Source of the DNA: an uncultured Treponema sp.
GTDB taxonomy: Bacteria; Spirochaetota; Spirochaetia; Treponematales; Treponemataceae
Length of the DNA stretch: 9,689 nt
NCBI GenBank assembly: GCA_905372265.1
Contig: CAJPOL010000068.1
Span: forward strand, 1-9,689
Direction: 5' to 3'
Shown here in pieces: positions 1 to 6,905 of this stretch. The notes beneath the pieces are model-generated. The model saw only the letters and a program-made list of their open reading frames with translations. It was not told the origin of the DNA and searched no databases. Within the stretch, counting starts at the first letter, position 1. Every line of letters begins with the position of its first letter. Made by a program: the position numbers and the translations under genes.

Positions 1-141
1 CTGAACATGCTCCATAAAGTAGCGCTTAATATCGTGCGCATATACAAGCGGGAAAGTCAATCAAAACTGGCTTTGAACGGCATTATGTTCCGCGCTCTTA
101 TGAATCCTCACGACTTATTACCGCTTTTAGACAAAAATTGA
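1..141 (+). pseudogene. C-terminal fragment of an ISAs1-like transposase
   Basis: The frame beginning at base 1 stays open for 46 codons and stops with TGA at 139-141. Its start lies outside the window. The peptide has the look of an ISAs1-family (COG5433, H-repeat type) DDE transposase C-terminus: a helix close to HKVALNIVRIYKRE, then a Ser/Lys-rich stretch, then a short hydrophobic end (MNPHDLLPLLDKN). In this family the tail usually reads like R-K-[IV]-A-L-N-[LI]-x-K followed by a basic segment and a final leucine-rich helix. No catalytic residues fall in this piece. I saw no convincing terminal inverted repeat just downstream, so whether the whole element is intact cannot be told. Identification is by pattern only; a second frame over the same bases is also open. 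Confidence 0.45.
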
Positions 142-278
142 TTTCCGTGAATGGCAAAAACTTGTTACTGCTTGGAACCACCGCCCTCCGTGGCGAAGAG
201 CGCAAAGAACGCGGAGAAATCAATCGCCGCAGATTTGCCCCTATGCTGCATGTTTCGCCCTTATCGCATATTGTCTAA
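30..278 (+). other. Unidentified open frame, possibly the tail of a disrupted gene
   Basis: Frame 3 is open from base 30 (just after a TAA) to TAA at 276-278, about 82 codons, with no evident start. The part after base 141 has ordinary coding character and a very basic region (RGEERKERGEINRRRF) followed by a short hydrophobic end. It ends 51 nt before the phosphorylase start. The first part overlaps the putative transposase tail in another frame, so only the segment from about 142 may be genuine, as the 3' end of a gene whose front was lost to or replaced by the insertion sequence. I do not recognise the family. Confidence 0.25.
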
Positions 279-318
279 GCATCGCGTATTATGGTAATCT
301 GCTCATAGACCATAAGTC

Positions 319-324
319 AAGGAG
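319..324 (+). promoter_or_regulatory. Ribosome binding site of the phosphorylase gene
   Basis: AAGGAG lies 5 nt before the ATG at 330. The larger decamer CAAGGAGCTT (318-327) recurs exactly before nrdB at 3818-3827, so two genes of the operon share the same initiation-region sequence. It supports the start at 330. Confidence 0.7.
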
Positions 325-329
325 CTTAT

Positions 330-1661
330 ATGCGTGCAGTCGATGTTATCATGAAAAAGCGGGGCTTTAAGCAGACAGGCGGAGCTGCTTTGTCGCGGGA
401 AGAAATTGCCTTTTTGGTTAACGGATATGTCTCAGGCGATATTCCCGACTATCAAATGGCTGCATGGCTGATGGCTGTTTATTTTAACGGCATGACCTTT
501 GAAGAAACCGCCATCCTTACCGATGTGATGCTGCATTCCGGATCCGTTATGGATTTATCGGGCATTGAAGGCCCCTTTGTCGATAAGCATTCAACAGGCG
601 GCGTCGGTGATAAAATCTCCTTACCCCTTGCCCCTATTGTTGCTGCCTGCGGCGTGAAAGTACCGATGATGAGCGGCCGTGCGCTCGGTCATACGGGCGG
701 AACGCTTGATAAACTGGAATCGATTACCGGCTATAAAACAGGCCTCAGCGCCGAAGAATTTAGAACCTATATTAAGCAAACAGGCTTCGCAATGACGGGA
801 CAGACAAAAGAGATTGTTCCTGCCGATAGGCTTATCTACGCATTGCGCGATGTTACCGCCACAGTGGAATCCGTTCCGCTCATCACGGCGAGTATCTTGT
901 CCAAAAAAGTTGCCGAAGGAGCAGATGCGCTCGTGTTCGATGTAAAATGCGGAACAGGCGCCTTTATGAAAACCCCCGAAGAAGCCGAAGCTCTTGCAAA
1001 GAGCTTAGTCGGTACCGGTACCGCCATGGGAAAACGTGTTATCGCCCTTATCACCGGTATGTATGAACCGTTGGGAAATGCGGTCGGCAATTTCTTGGAA
1101 ATGGAAGAAACCTATAACGTATTAAACGGCGCCGGCCCTTCTGATGTAACCGAGCTCACCATGCAGTTGGCAGGATGGATGCTTGTACTCGGCGGAAAAG
1201 CGGCTTCCAAGGAAGAGGGTATGCAGAAAGCTCAAGAAGCTGTCCGCAGCGGTAAGGCGAAAGAGCTCTTTTTGGAAAATATCGCATTGCAAGGCGGCAA
1301 TCCTGAACGTTTTACAGCGGAGTGCGGCGTGCGGCGCAGCGCATATACCTGTTCCGTCACGGCGGAACAAAACGGCTTCATTGAAAGCATTGACGCATAC
1401 CAAGTCGGTATTGCAGGCGTAAACCTCGGTGTAGGGCGCAATAAAACAAGCGATGCCGTGTGTCCCGATGCAGGTATTATCTTCCATAAACATGCAGGAG
1501 ATGCCGTTAAAGTAGGCGATAGTATTATGGACGTATACGGAAAAGACAATAGCTGTTTGAGCGCAGCAGCCGGAATACTCCGATCCGCTGTGCACTATGC
1601 TGCAACTCCGCCTCGTAAGCCTCCCCTGATCTTTAAGGAAATTACCTCCGCCGATGCGTAA
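330..1661 (+). CDS. Pyrimidine-nucleoside (thymidine) phosphorylase
   Basis: This 443-aa cytosolic enzyme cleaves thymidine, deoxyuridine and possibly uridine with phosphate, giving the free base and (deoxy)ribose 1-phosphate in pyrimidine salvage. The family signature SGRALGHTGGTLDKLE is at residues 115-130. The phosphate-binding loop DKHSTGGVGDK is at 85-95. The pyrimidine-contacting residues known from E. coli DeoA are present as Arg173, Ser188 and Lys192. A PYNP-type C-terminal domain follows at about 345-420 (GVNLGVGRNKTSD, then HKHAGDAVKVGD). Length matches DeoA and Pdp (about 430-440 aa), so the gene looks intact. It starts the three-gene run with recJ (18-nt gap) and nrdB. Sequence alone does not separate a thymidine-specific DeoA from a broad-specificity Pdp, so no symbol is given. 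The family call is very secure. Confidence 0.96.
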   Translation: MRAVDVIMKKRGFKQTGGAALSREEIAFLVNGYVSGDIPDYQMAAWLMAVYFNGMTFEETAILTDVMLHSGSVMDLSGIEGPFVDKHSTGGVGDKISLPLAPIVAACGVKVPMMSGRALGHTGGTLDKLESITGYKTGLSAEEFRTYIKQTGFAMTGQTKEIVPADRLIYALRDVTATVESVPLITASILSKKVAEGADALVFDVKCGTGAFMKTPEEAEALAKSLVGTGTAMGKRVIALITGMYEPLGNAVGNFLEMEETYNVLNGAGPSDVTELTMQLAGWMLVLGGKAASKEEGMQKAQEAVRSGKAKELFLENIALQGGNPERFTAECGVRRSAYTCSVTAEQNGFIESIDAYQVGIAGVNLGVGRNKTSDAVCPDAGIIFHKHAGDAVKVGDSIMDVYGKDNSCLSAAAGILRSAVHYAATPPRKPPLIFKEITSADA

Positions 1662-1679
1662 GCGGAAGAACAAAAGCAT

Positions 1680-3812
1680 ATGAGATGGAATAAAACCGAA
1701 ATAGAGCCGGACATTGTCCGTTCAATGGCAAAACAATACGGATGCAGTCCGCTCGCCGCCTCAATTCTTCTCAGACGGGGAATCGTTGAAGGCAGCGATG
1801 CCTTTTTTTATCTTGAAAATGATGTACGCTATACATACAGTCCGTTTTTATTTAAAGATATGGAAGATGCCGTCGATCGAATCCTTGAAGCAAAAGAAGA
1901 GGGCGAGCGGGTCTTAATTTTCGGCGACCGCGATGTTGACGGCATTACAGCCGTTACCGTTCTGTACGAAGCGCTGACTGAACTGGGGATTGAAACGTCA
2001 TGGCGGATTCCAACGGGCAATGATCCGTACGGATTAACCTGTGAAGCAGTCGATGCTCATGCTGCCGAGGACGGCTCCTTGATTATCACTGTAGACTGCG
2101 GTATTTCAAATATCGAAGAAATTGCCTATGCGCAGAAAAAAGGCATCGATGTCATTGTTATTGACCACCATACGCCGCAAGATACGCTCCCTGATGCAGC
2201 CGTCATTATCAATGCAAAAGTTCCCGATTCAGGATATCCCCATGATCATCTTTCCGGCTGTGCGACCGCGTGGAAGGTCATTACCGCGGTGCGTTTCGGC
2301 CTGCACGATCTTTATAAACAGGAGATATGCCTGCTGAATGTCCGGCCGGTGAACGATGCTTTTGCTGTGGAAGCAATACGCCTCGTCAATTTGAGGGAGA
2401 CAGCGCGAATTTCCGAAACGCTTATAGCCGGTATGGTTCCCTTTTCCGACACCAGACTCAAGGATTTCTTACAAGGACAGCATATTTTTGTATGGGATAA
2501 AGACCTCCAGCTTAAACAGCTTGAAAAAATATTCGGCACTTCCGTTGAGTTTTTTGTTACGGACTTTCGGCCCGATTGCGCACAGTATTTCCCGCAATTT
2601 GCAGACATGAGCCTTTTACGGTTAAAAAATTTATCCCGCATCGGAAAATACAGCGAGACGCCGCTTTCGGAAATAGACGGCTTTTGTAATTTTTTTATCA
2701 CCGTTATCCGGCAAGCCCGCCGTTTATACGGCGAAAAGGAGCAAAAAGAGCTGCAGCTGGTAGCGCTTTCGCTCTTGGCGGATATGATGACACTTGACGG
2801 AGAAAACCGTATTCTGGTCAAGCAAGGCGTAGCGGCCATCAATGCATCGCCGCGCTCCGGACTTGCCGAATTGATGAGCAAACAAGGGCTGATCGGCAAG
2901 CAAATCGGTACGGAAGACATTGCATGGAATGTAACGCCCGTCATTAATGCAGCAGGCCGCATGGGAAAACCCGAAACGGCAATCAAACTCTTTCTCGAAA
3001 AAGACGGAGCTGCCCGTGCCGCTCTCTCCCAAGCCATTATCACGATGAATGAGGAACGGAAGGAGCTCGGCAAAAAAGGATGGCGGATTGCGGAGCCGAT
3101 TGCACGGGAAAGTCTTCCGCTGTATGGACAAAAGTTAGCGGTCGTGGTCAGCGGCGAATTGCACCGCGGTATCACCGGCATCCTCGCAAACAATCTTGCA
3201 TCAGCCTTGAATGTGCCGAGCATGGTTCTGTGCCTGATGGAGGACGGTTCGGCAGTCGGTTCGCTGAGGGCGGCGCGCAATTACCGCGTATTGTCCCTAC
3301 TGGAAGCCTATCCTGAGTTCTTCCTTGATTACGGCGGCCATGCATTTGCAGCCGGTTTCAGCTTGATGCAGGAACGAATTCAGCCTTTCTTGCAAAAAAT
3401 ACAACAGTATGCCGGTACGATTGAATTCGATAAAGATACGGAAAACCCGCCGGCAGCTATCGATGCGGAACTGCCCCATGCCTATCTTACCCCTGAACTG
3501 TTGACCCTTATCGATTCTTTCGAGCCGTACGGCGAAGGGTTTCCGCAGCTGCTGTTCCTTGCCAAAAATATGAAAATCACAGCAGCATCGATCATGGGGA
3601 AAACGCTGCCGCAGCATCTGCGTCTTACCCTTGATTGCGGCGCTTACAAATGGGCGGCAGTCTATTGGCAGGCGGCGGAAAAACTCAATACCGAATTTAA
3701 AATCGGCGATAGCGTCGATGCAATCTTTACAATCGGGCGCAATACGTTTAACGGCAACACCATTCCCCAAATGACCATTCAGGATATGCAAAAAAGCGGG
3801 CATACCGCATAA
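1680..3812 (+). CDS. recJ: RecJ-type single-stranded-DNA 5'-3' exonuclease with a large insert
   Basis: This 710-aa DHH-superfamily nuclease should degrade single-stranded DNA 5' to 3' in recombination and repair. Visible motifs are DRDVDG at 83-88 (motif I), VDCG at 138-141 (motif II), IDHHTP at 161-166 (the DHH motif), and LADM at 367-370 following an E-L-Q-L-V-A-L stretch. Further on come INAAGRMG at 422-429, HRGITGILA at 495-503 and the DHHA1 motif GGHAFAAGF at 552-560. The OB-fold-like C-terminal part starts near 613 (SFEPYGEGFPQLLF). Metal ligands appear complete. Typical RecJ is about 560-580 aa. The excess is an insert of roughly 130-145 residues (about 212-355) between the DHH core and the motif containing Asp368. 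The gene follows the phosphorylase by 18 nt with a weak GGAAG site, and precedes nrdB by 18 nt, so it is probably co-transcribed. Family confident; function of the insert unknown. Confidence 0.9.
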   Translation: MRWNKTEIEPDIVRSMAKQYGCSPLAASILLRRGIVEGSDAFFYLENDVRYTYSPFLFKDMEDAVDRILEAKEEGERVLIFGDRDVDGITAVTVLYEALTELGIETSWRIPTGNDPYGLTCEAVDAHAAEDGSLIITVDCGISNIEEIAYAQKKGIDVIVIDHHTPQDTLPDAAVIINAKVPDSGYPHDHLSGCATAWKVITAVRFGLHDLYKQEICLLNVRPVNDAFAVEAIRLVNLRETARISETLIAGMVPFSDTRLKDFLQGQHIFVWDKDLQLKQLEKIFGTSVEFFVTDFRPDCAQYFPQFADMSLLRLKNLSRIGKYSETPLSEIDGFCNFFITVIRQARRLYGEKEQKELQLVALSLLADMMTLDGENRILVKQGVAAINASPRSGLAELMSKQGLIGKQIGTEDIAWNVTPVINAAGRMGKPETAIKLFLEKDGAARAALSQAIITMNEERKELGKKGWRIAEPIARESLPLYGQKLAVVVSGELHRGITGILANNLASALNVPSMVLCLMEDGSAVGSLRAARNYRVLSLLEAYPEFFLDYGGHAFAAGFSLMQERIQPFLQKIQQYAGTIEFDKDTENPPAAIDAELPHAYLTPELLTLIDSFEPYGEGFPQLLFLAKNMKITAASIMGKTLPQHLRLTLDCGAYKWAAVYWQAAEKLNTEFKIGDSVDAIFTIGRNTFNGNTIPQMTIQDMQKSGHTA

Positions 3813-3818
3813 TCAGAC

Positions 3819-3824
3819 AAGGAG
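3819..3824 (+). promoter_or_regulatory. Ribosome binding site fixing the GTG start of nrdB
   Basis: AAGGAG sits 6 nt before the GTG at 3831, inside the short gap after the recJ stop. It matches the phosphorylase site (shared CAAGGAGCTT). There is no nearby in-frame ATG that would serve better, so the unusual GTG start is favoured. Confidence 0.65.
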
Positions 3825-3830
3825 CTTTTT

Positions 3831-4886
3831 GTGATTGATAACCGAACGATTCTTGCCCGTAAAAAATTGTTTAATGAGGCAGGCGATACCGAAGTCCGTC
3901 TGCGCAGGATGATAGCAGGCAATACAACGAATCTCAATGACTTCAATAATATGAAGTATACGTGGGTCAGCGAATGGTACCGGCAAGCGATGAACAACTT
4001 CTGGATACCGGAAGAAATCAACATGAATACCGACGTACAGGATTACCGGAAACTGTCAGCGCCGGAAAAAACAGCGTATGATAAGATTTTATCCTTCCTC
4101 ATTTTTTTAGACAGCATTCAAACGGCAAACTTGCCGAACGTCGGCCAATATATTACTGCAAATGAGGTAAACCTCTGTCTGACTATTCAGGCCTTTCAAG
4201 AAGCGGTTCATTCGCAGAGCTACAGCTATATGCTTGATACGATCTGCTCCCCCGACGAACGCACCGCCATTTTATATCAGTGGAAAGACGATGAACACTT
4301 ACTCAAGCGGAATAAATTTATCGGCGATTTGTATAATGAATTTCAAGACGATAAAAGCGCCATCGCCCTGCTGAAAGTAGCCGTTGCAAATTATATTCTG
4401 GAAGGGGTCTATTTTTATTCAGGCTTCATGTTCTTCTATAACCTTGGCCGGAATAATAAAATGCCCGGCTCCGTGCAGGAAATCCGGTATATCAACCGTG
4501 ATGAAAACACGCATTTGTGGCTCTTCCGCTCCATTATCCGTGAGTTACAAAAGGAAGAACCTCAGCTTTTTACCGCCGAAAACAACGCCTTGTTCCGCAG
4601 CATGATTCAGGAAGGATGCGAACAGGAAATCGCATGGGGACACTATGTTATCGGAGACGACATTCCGGGTCTTACCCGTCAAATGGTTACGGACTATATC
4701 CGGTATCTTGGAAACCTGCGCTGTGAAAACCTCGGATTCGAGCCGCTCTACGAAGGCTACCGTTCGGAGCCCGCCTCTATGAGCTGGGTCAGCCAATACA
4801 GCAATGCAAACCTCATTAAAACCGATTTCTTTGAAGCAAAATCAACCGCCTACGCAAAATCATCCGCGCTCAAAGATGATTTATAA
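3831..4886 (+). CDS. nrdB: Class I ribonucleoside-diphosphate reductase, beta subunit
   Basis: This 351-aa protein is the radical-generating small subunit that works with NrdA to reduce ribonucleoside diphosphates to deoxy forms in the cytosol. The ferritin-like diiron site is complete: Asp94 (LDSIQ), Glu124 and His127 in EAVHSQSYSYM, Glu191 (ILEGVYFYSGF), and Glu225 and His228 in RDENTHLW. Tyr131 occupies the position of E. coli Tyr122, so a tyrosyl-radical (Ia-like) enzyme is expected rather than the Phe-containing Ic type of chlamydiae. Length is normal for the family. The start is GTG with a strong Shine-Dalgarno site. No nrdA is adjacent, so the large subunit must be encoded elsewhere. 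It is the last gene of the run with the phosphorylase and recJ; transcription probably ends in the hairpin-rich spacer after it. Confidence 0.96.
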   Translation: MIDNRTILARKKLFNEAGDTEVRLRRMIAGNTTNLNDFNNMKYTWVSEWYRQAMNNFWIPEEINMNTDVQDYRKLSAPEKTAYDKILSFLIFLDSIQTANLPNVGQYITANEVNLCLTIQAFQEAVHSQSYSYMLDTICSPDERTAILYQWKDDEHLLKRNKFIGDLYNEFQDDKSAIALLKVAVANYILEGVYFYSGFMFFYNLGRNNKMPGSVQEIRYINRDENTHLWLFRSIIRELQKEEPQLFTAENNALFRSMIQEGCEQEIAWGHYVIGDDIPGLTRQMVTDYIRYLGNLRCENLGFEPLYEGYRSEPASMSWVSQYSNANLIKTDFFEAKSTAYAKSSALKDDL

Positions 4887-5060
4887 GACCTTTTATATAT
4901 AAGGAGGGGGAAGTCTCCCCCTACGCTTCGGCTTCCTGCATGAACCTGCCGAAACATTTCGGCAGCCTGTATCTTGAACCGGTGTTTTTTCCTCACGGTC
5001 AAAAACCGGCATCTGCTGTTTCTACGTTCAAGCAGGCGATCCTCCGCTACCCCCTCTGTA
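4887..5060. repeat. Structured intergenic element with several hairpins
   Basis: The spacer between the convergent nrdB and glycerate kinase genes, running into the kinase 3' end, is dense in inverted repeats. One stem is AGGGGGA/TCCCCCT at 4905-4911 and 4916-4922 with a 4-nt loop. A second is CTGCCGAA/TTCGGCAG at 4946-4953 and 4958-4965, also with a 4-nt loop. A third, imperfect one pairs CCGGT-g-TTTTT near 4979 with AAAAACCGG ending at 5009. TTCGGC at 4927-4932 could compete for GCCGAA. GAGGGGG at 4904-4910 and CCCCCTC at 5050-5056 are inverted copies near the two ends. It resembles a dispersed small repeat, but copy number cannot be seen here. Confidence 0.4.
4905..4922 (+). terminator. 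Candidate terminator hairpin after nrdB
   Basis: A perfect 7-bp GC-rich stem (AGGGGGA, loop AGTC, TCCCCCT) begins 19 nt after the nrdB stop. No T-run follows on the plus strand. Read on the minus strand it is followed by CCTTATATATAAAAGG, so it could also help end the glycerate kinase transcript. The position between convergent genes supports a terminator role, but it is not a textbook intrinsic terminator. Confidence 0.35.
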
Positions 5061-6200
5061 TCGTTTTATCTTCATGCCGCTTTGTATCAAGCGGAGTAAA
5101 CGGGTTGCAGCATTGACATATAACTCTTCAGCCCGTTCCAGAGCCTCCTGTAAACTCATCGGAGAATCAACCAGCGGCATAATACTCTCTATACCGTATT
5201 CATAGAGGGCTTCGGCCCCTTCGCCGATAGAGCCGGTAATCATTACAGCCGGTATACCCCGCGCTTTACAGCGTTTACCGATACCGCTCGGAACTTTTCC
5301 TAAGATGGATTGCCCATCTGCACAGCCTTCACCGGTTACCACCAGATCAACACCATCAAGCAATCGGTTAAATTGCATAAGCTCAAGAATGGTTTCGAGG
5401 CCTGATTGCAATGGAGCGTTAAGAAAAATATGAAAGGCAGCCCCTAAACCGCCTGCAGCCCCTGCTCCGGTTATACTATCGGCATTGATACCTGTTACCG
5501 TATGCAGCAGCTGTGCATAGCTGCACATACCGCATTCAAGCTGTTCTAGTATTTCAGGTGTAGCGCCTTTTTGTTTACCGAATGTATAGACTGCACCGTT
5601 TTTGCCGGTAAGCGGATTATTTACATCGCAGAGTATCCTAATATCGCACTCAGCAATGGCCGGATGCAAAGCACTGGTATCAATAGCTGCTGCACGTATC
5701 AGGTCTGCTCCGGTACCGGTTAAAGGCTGTCCCGCTTTATCAAAGAATTGTACTCCCAATGCTCGAAGGGCGCCCATACCGCCGTCATTGGTAGCGCTGC
5801 CGCCGAGACTGATATATAGTGTGCGGCAGCCTTTTTCAAGTGCATCCCGTATCAGCTCCCCTGTTCCATAAGACGTAGTATGTAACGGATTACGTTGAGA
5901 CGGCGGTACCAATGGCAGACCGGAAGCAGCGGCCATTTCAATAATAGCGCAGTTACCGCCAAATGTACCATAGATTGCATCTACCGGCTCCGCAAGAGGG
6001 CCGGCTACACGGACGGTTTCATACCGCCCGCCGGTTATCTGTACTACTGCCTCTACCGTTCCTTCACCTCCGTCTGCAATAGGAATGCCGATTACTTCAC
6101 AGCCGGGGAAAACGCTGTATGCTGCCTGTTTAAATAATTGGCAAATACGTTTTGAGGATATACTTCCCTTAAAAGAATCTGAAGCACAGAGGAATTTCAT
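5028..6200 (-). CDS. Glycerate kinase (GarK/GlxK family)
   Basis: This 390-aa enzyme phosphorylates D-glycerate with ATP to a phosphoglycerate (2-phosphoglycerate for GarK/GlxK-type enzymes) that enters glycolysis. Family motifs in order: DSFKGS at 8-13, PIADGGEGT at 40-48, SLGGSATNDGGMGAL at 131-145, CDVNNPLTG at 191-199, FGKQKGA at 207-213, GAGAAGGLG at 245-253, VTGEG at 288-292 and GKVPSG at 301-306. The core appears complete. Two oddities: the segment usually written GEGR-x-D-x-Q reads GEGCADGQS, placing Cys293 where an Arg is normal, and the last residues (RGGSGGSPA) form a Gly/Ser tail that runs into the structured repeat downstream. The gene starts 21 nt after the permease stop with only a weak GGTGG site, suggesting co-transcription. 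Whether garK or glxK is meant cannot be decided. Confidence 0.93.
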   Translation of the reverse strand: MKFLCASDSFKGSISSKRICQLFKQAAYSVFPGCEVIGIPIADGGEGTVEAVVQITGGRYETVRVAGPLAEPVDAIYGTFGGNCAIIEMAAASGLPLVPPSQRNPLHTTSYGTGELIRDALEKGCRTLYISLGGSATNDGGMGALRALGVQFFDKAGQPLTGTGADLIRAAAIDTSALHPAIAECDIRILCDVNNPLTGKNGAVYTFGKQKGATPEILEQLECGMCSYAQLLHTVTGINADSITGAGAAGGLGAAFHIFLNAPLQSGLETILELMQFNRLLDGVDLVVTGEGCADGQSILGKVPSGIGKRCKARGIPAVMITGSIGEGAEALYEYGIESIMPLVDSPMSLQEALERAEELYVNAATRLLRLIQSGMKIKRYRGGSGGSPA

Positions 6201-6221
6201 ATTGAAACCACCGCATTCCGT

Positions 6222-6749
6222 TTAACGGATAAAAATAAGTGAAGCAATATAGACAGTGACAATTGCTGTAATTCCCATTATTGCTGTTACGCCCGTTTGA
6301 CACTTATAAGCCGTTTTTGTATTCATATCAGAAAACTGTGAAACTACCCAAAAATATGAATCATTTGCGTGAGATACCGTCATGGAACCGGCGCCTATCG
6401 CCATAATGATCAAAACCCGTGCAAGCGGTGTTGTAAATCCCAAGGCAGGCATCAGCGGTGCAACCATAGCGGAAATGGTTTGCGCCATTGTCAAGGCAGC
6501 TCCGGTTTTCTCCAAGATAGTACCGATAATCGTTCCTGCTAAAATAACAATACCGATATTTGCAAGAATACTGCCGAATCCGTTTTTTACGGTTTTAATT
6601 ACTTCTTCCGCCGGTATACCGCACACCAGACCAACGATAATAGCAATAATGGTAAGTACCAAAAAAGGATGCTGATTAAACTTAGAAATTGCAATAATCA
6701 TCGCAATAACTGCGACAATAATAACGGTGAAAATAACAGCGCCAGACAT
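6222..6749 (-). pseudogene. GntP-family sugar-acid permease with a large in-frame internal deletion
   Basis: Full GntP permeases are about 440 aa with a dozen or more membrane spans and import gluconate, glycerate or related acids. This frame encodes only 175 aa. Residues 1-90 match the family N-terminus, with spans near 4-23, 29-45 and 60-79 (ILANIGIVILAGTIIG, then EKTGAAL). Residues from about 92 match the extreme C-terminus: APLMPALGF, AIGAGSMTVSHANDSYFW at 117-134, and a last span near 153-174. The middle, about 260 residues, is absent, yet the frame is intact and a strong RBS (AGGAGGA on the minus strand, 6754-6760) remains. The deletion must have joined the two ends around 6465-6500. 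It precedes the glycerate kinase by 21 nt, fitting a glycerate uptake role before the loss. Transport by the remnant is doubtful. An assembly collapse is a possible alternative. Confidence 0.8.
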
Positions 6750-6753
6750 AGTG

Positions 6754-6760
6754 TCCTCCT
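6754..6760 (-). promoter_or_regulatory. Strong ribosome binding site of the truncated permease
   Basis: The minus strand reads AGGAGGA four nucleotides before the ATG at 6749. This is a near-perfect Shine-Dalgarno sequence and indicates that translation initiation of the shortened permease, and coupling to the kinase behind it, has been preserved. Confidence 0.7.
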
Positions 6761-6905
6761 ATTAAAAAGTTTTACGCACATTCGCAACGAAGTGAGAACG
6801 TGCATCATAATATTAATCATACGTCCGCCGATCAACGGAGAGGTTGCTTCAACAAAATCTTGAGCAAATTTTGAAAAGTCAGGGATATTTTTAATATCCG
6901 GATCG
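6761..6905 (-). other. Gap before the permease, possible gene remnant
   Basis: On the minus strand a frame beginning inside the last codons of the metallohydrolase gene (GTG at 6919) is open through this gap and reads plausibly like protein (for example DIKNIPDFSKFAQDF and SPLIGGRMINI). It runs on into the permease start region in a different frame. Another frame ends in TAA only a few bases before the permease RBS, as an ordinary upstream gene would. This suggests, but does not prove, the frameshifted end of a gene otherwise lost from the operon. I do not recognise a family. The alternative is a chance open frame in a plain spacer. Confidence 0.25.

Noticed and set aside
271..300. TTGTCT with TAATCT at 18-nt spacing as a promoter for the nucleotide operon
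   Set aside because: It matches only about four and three of six consensus positions, so it is no better than chance in this composition.
1122..1679. A 185-codon minus-strand frame within the phosphorylase
   Set aside because: It lies opposite a strongly conserved coding region, is unusually Cys-rich and matches no family.
2312..3280. A 322-codon open frame on the minus strand within recJ
   Set aside because: It is antisense to conserved RecJ motifs, rich in Ser, Arg and Pro as antisense shadows are, and has no recognisable domain.
4887..5027. CRISPR array or tRNA in the hairpin-rich spacer
   Set aside because: There are no regularly spaced direct repeats, and the stems do not form a cloverleaf with a T-loop consensus.
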